Origin: Betaproteobacteria bacterium
Lineage (GTDB): Bacteria; Pseudomonadota; Gammaproteobacteria; Burkholderiales; SG8-39
Length of the DNA: 37,939 nt
Assembly: GCA_947478805.1 (NCBI GenBank)
Contig: CANJXQ010000021.1
Location: 1-37,939, forward strand
Direction of reading: 5' to 3'
In this document: one piece after another, positions 32,719-37,939 of the stretch
Layout of the letters: the number at the start of each line of letters is the position of its first letter
How positions within the stretch are numbered: the stretch's first letter is position 1
Position numbers and translations under genes: made by a program
The notes under the pieces: model-generated
What the model was told of the DNA's origin: nothing
Seen by the model: the letters and a program-made list of their open reading frames with translations, nothing else
Databases searched by the model: none

Positions 32719-35163
32719 TCAGTCTTTTGTCGGCACTTCGATGGCCGAGGGTCGCATGCGATCCGGTAATACCCGGCCCATGCGCGCGCGCTTGCCGTAA
32801 TAGGAAGAAAGCTTGGCGCCGGACAATTCCAGCCGCTTTTCCTTGCCGCCGCGCCCCGTCCAGACCATCACCAGCGCGTTGCCGGGCAGCACGGCCATCG
32901 CGGCCAGTTCTTCCCCGTCGTCAAGGCCCATGACGATGACGCCACGGCCGCGAGCCACGGCTCGCATCTCGTCGATGTCGAACACCAGCAGCTTGCCGCT
33001 TTCGGAAGCCGCTGCGACGCGCTTGCCCTCCTCGTACACGAAGGGCGCCAGCATCACTTCGCCTTCGGACAACGTCATGAACTCACGCCCGGCACGGCGA
33101 TTTGAGACCATATCCCCAAGCGTGGACAGGAAGCCGTAGCCGCCGCTGGAGGCCACCATCACGCGGGTTTCCGGCTTGCCGCCGACGCAGAACATGATCT
33201 TGCCGCCATTCTGCACATCCACCAGCGATGAGGCTGGTGCGCCGTCGCCGCGGCCCGGCGGCAGGTCCCCCGCCCGCACCGTGTAGGCGCGGCCGAGGGA
33301 GTCGAGGAACACCACCGGGTCGACCGTGCGGCAGCGGATCAATACCCCCTGGGTGTCGCCCTCCTTGTAGGACAGCGTGCCCGGGTCCACCTCCCAGCCC
33401 TGGCGCGAACGTACCCAGCCGTTCTTGGAAAAGATCACCGTCACCGGCTCGTCGATGACCGGCGTTTCCACCACGGCCTTCTCGGACTCCTCGATCACCG
33501 TGCGGCGCTTGTCGCCGAAGGTCTTCACGTCGGCTTCGATCTCGGAGACAACCAAGTCATCCAGCGCCTTCTTGCTGCCCAGCACCCTCTCCAGGCCCTT
33601 TTGCTCCTTTTTCATCTCAGCCAGTTCCTGCTCGACCTTGATGTGCTCGAGCTTGGCCAACTGGCGCAGGCGGATCTCGAGGATGTCTTCGGCCTGGCGC
33701 TCGGAGAGCTTGAACGCCTTGATGAGGTCAGCTTTTGGATCGTCGGCCGCGCGGATGATCTTGATGACCTTGTCCACGTTCAGGAGCACCATGAGGCGCC
33801 CTTCGAGCACATGGATGCGATCGAGTACCTTGTCGAGGCGGAACTTGGTGCGCCGGGTGACGGTGGAGAGGCGGAAGCTCACCCACTCGGCCAGCACATC
33901 CTTCAGGTTCTTGCCCGTGGGGCGGCCGTCCAGACCCACCATGACGAGATTGATGGACGCGTTCGTCTCGAGGCTCGTCTTGGCCAGCAGCAGGTTGCAG
34001 AAATCGTCCTCGGACACGCGCGAGGAGCGCGGCTCGAACACCAGGCGCACCGGGTGCGTGCGGTCCGATTCGTCGCGCGCCTTCTCCAGCATTGCGAGCA
34101 GCAACTGCTTTTCGCGCTGCTGCTCCACCGACAGCGACTTCTTGCCGGCCTTGGGCTGGGGGTTGGTGATGGCCTCGATTTCTTCCAGCACCTTGCGCGA
34201 GGAGGTGCCCGGCGGCAACTGGGTAACCACCATCTGCCACTGCCCGCGTGCCAAACGCTCGATGGTCCAGCGCGCGCGCACACGCACCGAGCCGCGACCG
34301 GTCGTGTAGGCCTCGCGCATCTCGGCACGCGGCGTGATGATCTGTCCGCCGCCGGGGAAGTCCGGGCCCTTGATGCTTTTCATGATCCCGGCGACGGAGA
34401 GTTCGGGGTCGCGGATCAGGGCGATGGCCGCATTCGCCACTTCGGTCAGGTTATGGCTGGGGATTTCGGTCGCCATGCCCACGGCAATGCCGGAGGCGCC
34501 GTTGAGCAGCACCACGGGAAGGCGCGCCGGCAGCAATTGCGGCTCCTGCATGCTGCCATCGTAGTTCGGCACGAAGTCCACAGTGCCATTGTCGAGTTCT
34601 GCCAACAGCACATCAGCGAACTTGGTCAGGCGCGCTTCCGTATAGCGCATGGCTGCCGGGTCGTCGCCGTCGCGCGAACCGAAGTTGCCTTCGCCGTCCA
34701 CCAATGGGTAGCGCAGCGTGAAGTCCTGCGCGATGCGCACCAGCGCGTCGTACACGGAGGCATCGCCATGCGGGTGGAACTTGCCGAGCACATCGCCCAC
34801 CACGCGCGCGGATTTCTTCCTCGGCGTTCCGGCACGGCCCCCCATCTCCCACATGGCGTAGAGGATGCGCGACTGCACCGGCTTCTGGCCGTCGGCCACG
34901 CGCGGCAGCGCGCGGTCCTTCACGGTGGCGATGGCGTACTGCAGGTACTGCGTGGAAGCATAGCGCCCCAGCGGCAGGGAATCGCCATATTCGCCGGCTA
35001 TCGGTGCAAAGCGTTCCGGCGGCATGCCGCTGCCACCGCCGCCCTTGCCACCGGATGCGGGTGACGCAGTGGGGGCAGGCGCCACGGCTACCGCTTCAGC
35101 GGCCGGCGGCGTCACCGGCGCAGCAGGTTGTCCACCCTCGAAAAGATCGTTCTGATTGCCCAT
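32719..35163 (-). CDS. parC: DNA topoisomerase IV subunit A (ParC)
   Basis: An 814-residue type IIA topoisomerase A subunit that cleaves and rejoins DNA for chromosome decatenation with ParE. The winged-helix/cleavage domain carries the active-site tyrosine in [12 protein letters not shown] (Y174). The quinolone-resistance region reads [12 protein letters not shown], with A135 where E. coli ParC has Ser80 and D139 where it has Glu84. The coiled-coil tower is at about 400-530, followed by a beta-pinwheel C-terminal domain. Residues 12-46 are an Ala/Pro/Gly-rich extension behind NDLFEG. The ATG at 35163 has no clear Shine-Dalgarno sequence; a Met at position 47 is an alternative but would remove the NDLF start. 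The gene is 67 bp downstream of parE on the same strand. It is ParC rather than GyrA because of that linkage and the short, pinwheel-type C-terminus. Confidence 0.96.
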   Translation of the reverse strand: MGNQNDLFEGGQPAAPVTPPAAEAVAVAPAPTASPASGGKGGGGSGMPPERFAPIAGEYGDSLPLGRYASTQYLQYAIATVKDRALPRVADGQKPVQSRILYAMWEMGGRAGTPRKKSARVVGDVLGKFHPHGDASVYDALVRIAQDFTLRYPLVDGEGNFGSRDGDDPAAMRYTEARLTKFADVLLAELDNGTVDFVPNYDGSMQEPQLLPARLPVVLLNGASGIAVGMATEIPSHNLTEVANAAIALIRDPELSVAGIMKSIKGPDFPGGGQIITPRAEMREAYTTGRGSVRVRARWTIERLARGQWQMVVTQLPPGTSSRKVLEEIEAITNPQPKAGKKSLSVEQQREKQLLLAMLEKARDESDRTHPVRLVFEPRSSRVSEDDFCNLLLAKTSLETNASINLVMVGLDGRPTGKNLKDVLAEWVSFRLSTVTRRTKFRLDKVLDRIHVLEGRLMVLLNVDKVIKIIRAADDPKADLIKAFKLSERQAEDILEIRLRQLAKLEHIKVEQELAEMKKEQKGLERVLGSKKALDDLVVSEIEADVKTFGDKRRTVIEESEKAVVETPVIDEPVTVIFSKNGWVRSRQGWEVDPGTLSYKEGDTQGVLIRCRTVDPVVFLDSLGRAYTVRAGDLPPGRGDGAPASSLVDVQNGGKIMFCVGGKPETRVMVASSGGYGFLSTLGDMVSNRRAGREFMTLSEGEVMLAPFVYEEGKRVAAASESGKLLVFDIDEMRAVARGRGVIVMGLDDGEELAAMAVLPGNALVMVWTGRGGKEKRLELSGAKLSSYYGKRARMGRVLPDRMRPSAIEVPTKD

Positions 35164-35230
35164 TGGATTATTGATTTGTCAGTATTTTTTCTCTGGAGCC
35201 AAGAGCATTGGCTACTTACGAAATTTGTTG

Positions 35231-37231
35231 TCAGGATATATCCGCATCGATGAGGTTGCCATACGTCTCCATCCACTCGCGCCGCTGCGATGCATTTTCC
35301 TTGGCCATCATCATCTCGAACACGCTGGAATCGGTCTCGCGCGCGCCAGCGCCGTCGGCCTCCACGAACACCGGCAGCATGCGCCGCGTATCCGGGTTGA
35401 GCGTGGTCTCCCACAACTGCTCGGGGCTCATCTCTCCCAGGCCCTTGAAGCGGCTCACCGCCCAGCTGCCCTCGCGCACGCCTTCGTCGCCCAGCTTGTG
35501 CTCGATGGCATCCAACTCGGCCTGGTCCAGCGCGTAGAGCTTGCGCGCCGGGCGGCCCTTGCCGGCCCCCGGAACGTCAATGCGGAACAACGGCGGTTGC
35601 GCGACGAACACCCGGCCGGCCGCAATCAGCTTGGGGAAATGCCGGAAAAACAGCGTCAGCAACAACACCTGGATATGCGAGCCATCCACGTCCGCATCGG
35701 CCAGGATCACGATCTTGTGGTAACGCAGGCCCGACAGGTCTGCGGCGTCGCCCGAGCCGTGCGGATCCACGCCGATGGCGAGCGCAATGGCCTCGATTTC
35801 CTTGTTTGCGTAGAGCGTCTCGGGCGCATCCTGCCAGGTGTTCTTGGGCTTGCCCTTGAGCGGCAGCACCGCCTGGAATTCCTTGTCGCGCGCCTGCTTG
35901 GCCGAGCCGCCCGCCGAATCGCCTTCGACGATGAACAACTCGTTGCGCTCCGGATCGTCCGACGCGCAGTCGGTCAGTTTGCCGGGCAGCACCGCCACGC
36001 CGCTCGACTTTCGCCGCTCCACCTTCTGCGCGGCGCGCGAGCGTGCCAGCGCCTGGCGAATGCACAGCTCGGCGATTCTTTTTCCCTCATCCACATGCTG
36101 GGACAGCCACAACTCGAAGGGGTCGCGCACCATCTGCGCGATGAGTTTCACGGCGTCGCGCGAGATCAGTTCGTTCTTCACCTGCCCCTTGAACTGCGGG
36201 TCGAGCATTTTCACGGCCAGCACGTAGGAGGCGCGCGACCAGACGTCCTCGGGCACGAGCTTCAGGCCGCGCTGGCCCATCTCGTGGTGTTCGATGAAAT
36301 TGCGGATGGCCGCATACACGCCTTCGCGCAAGCCGGCCACATGCGTGCCGCCCTGACGCGTGGGGATCATGTTGACATAGGCCTCGGAAACCACCTCGGC
36401 TTCCACCGTCCAGGCGAGCGCCCACAAGGCCCCCTCGCCTTCGGCAAAACTGTCCGACTCGGACTGCGCCGTGATGTAGCGCTCGCCAAGGAAGGTGTCG
36501 GCAACTGGCGCCAGGCCTTCGATGGCGCCTGCGAAGTACCCGCGAATGCCATCCGGGAAGTGCCAAGTCTGCGTTTCGATCTTGTCGTGTTTTTCGATGC
36601 CCAGCGTGAAGCGCACGCCCGGCAGCAACATGGCCTTGGCGCGCAGCAATGCCGCGATGTCGGCGACCACGATCTTCGGTGAATCGAAATACTTGGGGTC
36701 CGGCCAGAAGCGGATGGAGGTACCCGACTCCTTGGGCGGAATGGCCTTCAGTTTCTTCAGCGGCTCCTTGAGCTTGCCGTTGTCGCCAAATACCAGCCGA
36801 TGCAGCGCGCCGTCGCGCTTGACCTGGACCTCCAGGCGCGTGGACAAGGCGTTGGGCACGCACACGCCCACGCCGTGCAGCCCGCCGGCGATGCGGTACA
36901 CGGCATCGGCATCGGTCTTCCTGAACTTGCCACCCGAATGCAGGGTGGTGAAGATCACCTGGACGGCCGGGACCTTTTTCTTCGGGTGGATGTCCACCGG
37001 GATGCCGCGGCCGTCGTCCTCTACCGAGGCCGAGCCGTCCTCATACAGGATGACCGATACGTTTTTGGCGAACCCGGCCAGCCCCTCATCCGAGGAGTTG
37101 TCGATGATTTCGACCAGGGCGTGGTTCGGGTTTGCCGGGTCGGTGTACATCCCCGGGCGGTGCAGGATGGGCGACAGGTCTTCGAGGATTTCGATGTCCT
37201 CGGCACTGTAACCCCTAGATTTTGTTGCCAT
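35231..37231 (-). CDS. parE: DNA topoisomerase IV subunit B (ParE)
   Basis: A 666-residue ATPase subunit of topoisomerase IV. The GHKL ATP site has VEIIDNSSDE (E41, N45), EDDGRGIP and GGLHGVG (116-122). The TOPRIM metal site has EGDSAGG (E436) and DADVDGSH (D512, D514, D516). The length is typical for ParE and lacks the large insert of many gammaproteobacterial GyrB proteins. The ATG at 37231 gives the MATKSRGYSAEDIEILEDL start usual in this group; the weak ribosome binding site TAAAGA is 6 nt upstream. It is followed by parC 67 bp downstream, and the two should form one transcript. A small uncharacterised gene lies upstream on the same strand. Confidence 0.97.
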   Translation of the reverse strand: MATKSRGYSAEDIEILEDLSPILHRPGMYTDPANPNHALVEIIDNSSDEGLAGFAKNVSVILYEDGSASVEDDGRGIPVDIHPKKKVPAVQVIFTTLHSGGKFRKTDADAVYRIAGGLHGVGVCVPNALSTRLEVQVKRDGALHRLVFGDNGKLKEPLKKLKAIPPKESGTSIRFWPDPKYFDSPKIVVADIAALLRAKAMLLPGVRFTLGIEKHDKIETQTWHFPDGIRGYFAGAIEGLAPVADTFLGERYITAQSESDSFAEGEGALWALAWTVEAEVVSEAYVNMIPTRQGGTHVAGLREGVYAAIRNFIEHHEMGQRGLKLVPEDVWSRASYVLAVKMLDPQFKGQVKNELISRDAVKLIAQMVRDPFELWLSQHVDEGKRIAELCIRQALARSRAAQKVERRKSSGVAVLPGKLTDCASDDPERNELFIVEGDSAGGSAKQARDKEFQAVLPLKGKPKNTWQDAPETLYANKEIEAIALAIGVDPHGSGDAADLSGLRYHKIVILADADVDGSHIQVLLLTLFFRHFPKLIAAGRVFVAQPPLFRIDVPGAGKGRPARKLYALDQAELDAIEHKLGDEGVREGSWAVSRFKGLGEMSPEQLWETTLNPDTRRMLPVFVEADGAGARETDSSVFEMMMAKENASQRREWMETYGNLIDADIS

Positions 37232-37393
37232 TATTGTCTTTACCCCAATAAGTGGGGGGTGGTTTTGATGGCGCAATGATACCCGCGAATGAGGGCAAGT
37301 ACAGGGGCGCCCCGGGAAACGCCGGCAATTACTTGATTCCATTAACTAATAGCGACCAACACCATTGCCGCCAGGCGCCCAGGTCAGGCGCTC

Positions 37394-37732
37394 TCAGGGA
37401 TGGTGGCCCTTGCTCAGCAGCATGGCGTCCTCGACCACCTTCATCGGGCTGGCTCCCCACAGGATCGCTGCATAGAAGGGTTCGACCAGCTTTGCGCTGG
37501 CAAGGGCCCGCCATTGGTACTGGTTCAGCACCACGACGGTGCCGGTCATGCCCATATCACCGATCAAGCTGAACATGGCCTGCTGGACTTCCCGCTGCGG
37601 CGGCTTGTCCCATTGCACCGGATCCACCGACTTGATCGATCGCGGCGCATCGCCCGGATACGCCGAAAAAGTACCCACACAGCCATCGATGCTGTGCAGT
37701 GAACACGCCAGACGGGTTCCCCGTGGTGTCAT
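37394..37732 (-). CDS. Hypothetical protein, 112 residues
   Basis: I do not recognise a family. The frame begins with ATG at 37732 (a TTG four codons earlier is also in frame) and ends with TGA at 37396-37394. The composition looks protein-like: an N-terminal half with RLACSLHSIDGCVGTFSAYP and a C-terminal half of alternating hydrophobic stretches (MFSLIGDMGMTGTVVVLNQY, FYAAILWG). No strong ribosome binding site is visible. It could be a small soluble alpha/beta protein. It lies 162 bp upstream of parE on the same strand; the gap makes cotranscription uncertain. Confidence 0.5.
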   Translation of the reverse strand: MTPRGTRLACSLHSIDGCVGTFSAYPGDAPRSIKSVDPVQWDKPPQREVQQAMFSLIGDMGMTGTVVVLNQYQWRALASAKLVEPFYAAILWGASPMKVVEDAMLLSKGHHP

Positions 37733-37939
37733 TCTGCTAACCAAAAAGCTGAAATCGGACGAATGTTTGCATAATCAGTCCGCCTTAAATCTGCGTATTG
37801 ATCTGGCACCAGTACTGTCCGGTTAACTAGAGGGGTATCGGCTTGAAAGCCAATACTGACGCGGGTTTCGAGGCAATTGGGGGTGTCCCCGATTTGAACG
37901 GTGTTTGCCTGTTTTCGCTAGCCTGCGAGCTTTTGTTAA

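Noticed and set aside
33601-35064. Plus-strand open frame of 487 codons
   Set aside because: It lies entirely opposite parC and has no recognisable motif or ribosome binding site.
35170-37860. AATACTGAC word found near 20537, 35180 and 37850
   Set aside because: A 9-base word shared by three places in 38 kb is not clearly beyond chance, and the flanks differ.

Overview
The window is GC-rich, densely packed chromosomal DNA. It looks betaproteobacterial, most likely Burkholderiales. The reasons are the parE-parC pair with a ParC N-terminus of that style, a Bug/TctC solute-binding protein, many CoA-linked catabolic enzymes, and strong purine-rich ribosome binding sites with occasional GTG/TTG starts. 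No species can be named from the sequence alone. I saw no rRNA, tRNA, CRISPR array, intact insertion sequence or phage gene.

Layout. (1) 1-3767: the start of an amidohydrolase running off the left edge, an N-acyl-D-amino-acid deacylase-like amidohydrolase, and acyl-CoA synthetase copy 1. (2) 3788-9515: an envelope/chaperone-type module with a BatA-like VWA protein on the minus strand. Divergent from it is a plus-strand operon of HtrA-like protease, MoxR ATPase, DUF58 protein and a second VWA protein. (3) 9562-20506: a plus-strand catabolic run of ADP-forming acyl-CoA synthetase, a double acyl-CoA dehydrogenase, a thiolase-like/enoyl-CoA hydratase fusion, a nitronate-monooxygenase-like flavoprotein, a double cupin, a Bug solute-binding protein and a luciferase-like oxidoreductase. 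(4) 25741-20830 (minus): a tandem family III CoA-transferase, a CitE/HpcH-type lyase and an amidohydrolase. Diverging from it is acyl-CoA synthetase copy 2, then an NTF2-like protein. (5) 32484-28382 (minus): a five-gene operon of MFS transporter, an uncharacterised 352-residue protein, a UGSC-family selenoprotein, a short-chain dehydrogenase and an ABM monooxygenase. (6) 37732-32719 (minus): a small hypothetical protein, then parE and parC.

The most notable observation is at 29542-30081. One continuous frame is interrupted only by a TGA at 29785-29787. That TGA sits exactly where the UGSC family has selenocysteine or cysteine. A perfect 9-bp hairpin with a GUG loop begins 10 nt downstream, which is a convincing bacterial SECIS geometry. 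I read it as a 179-residue selenoprotein (Sec99), which conventional annotation would split in two or call a pseudogene.

Regions 1 and 3-5 read together as a catabolic island for an unidentified carboxylic acid. It would include uptake (Bug protein, MFS), activation (two AMP-forming and one ADP-forming CoA ligase, a CoA-transferase), a beta-oxidation-like sequence built from unusual fusion proteins, C-C cleavage (CitE-like) and hydrolysis (amidohydrolases). The substrate cannot be deduced from the sequence.
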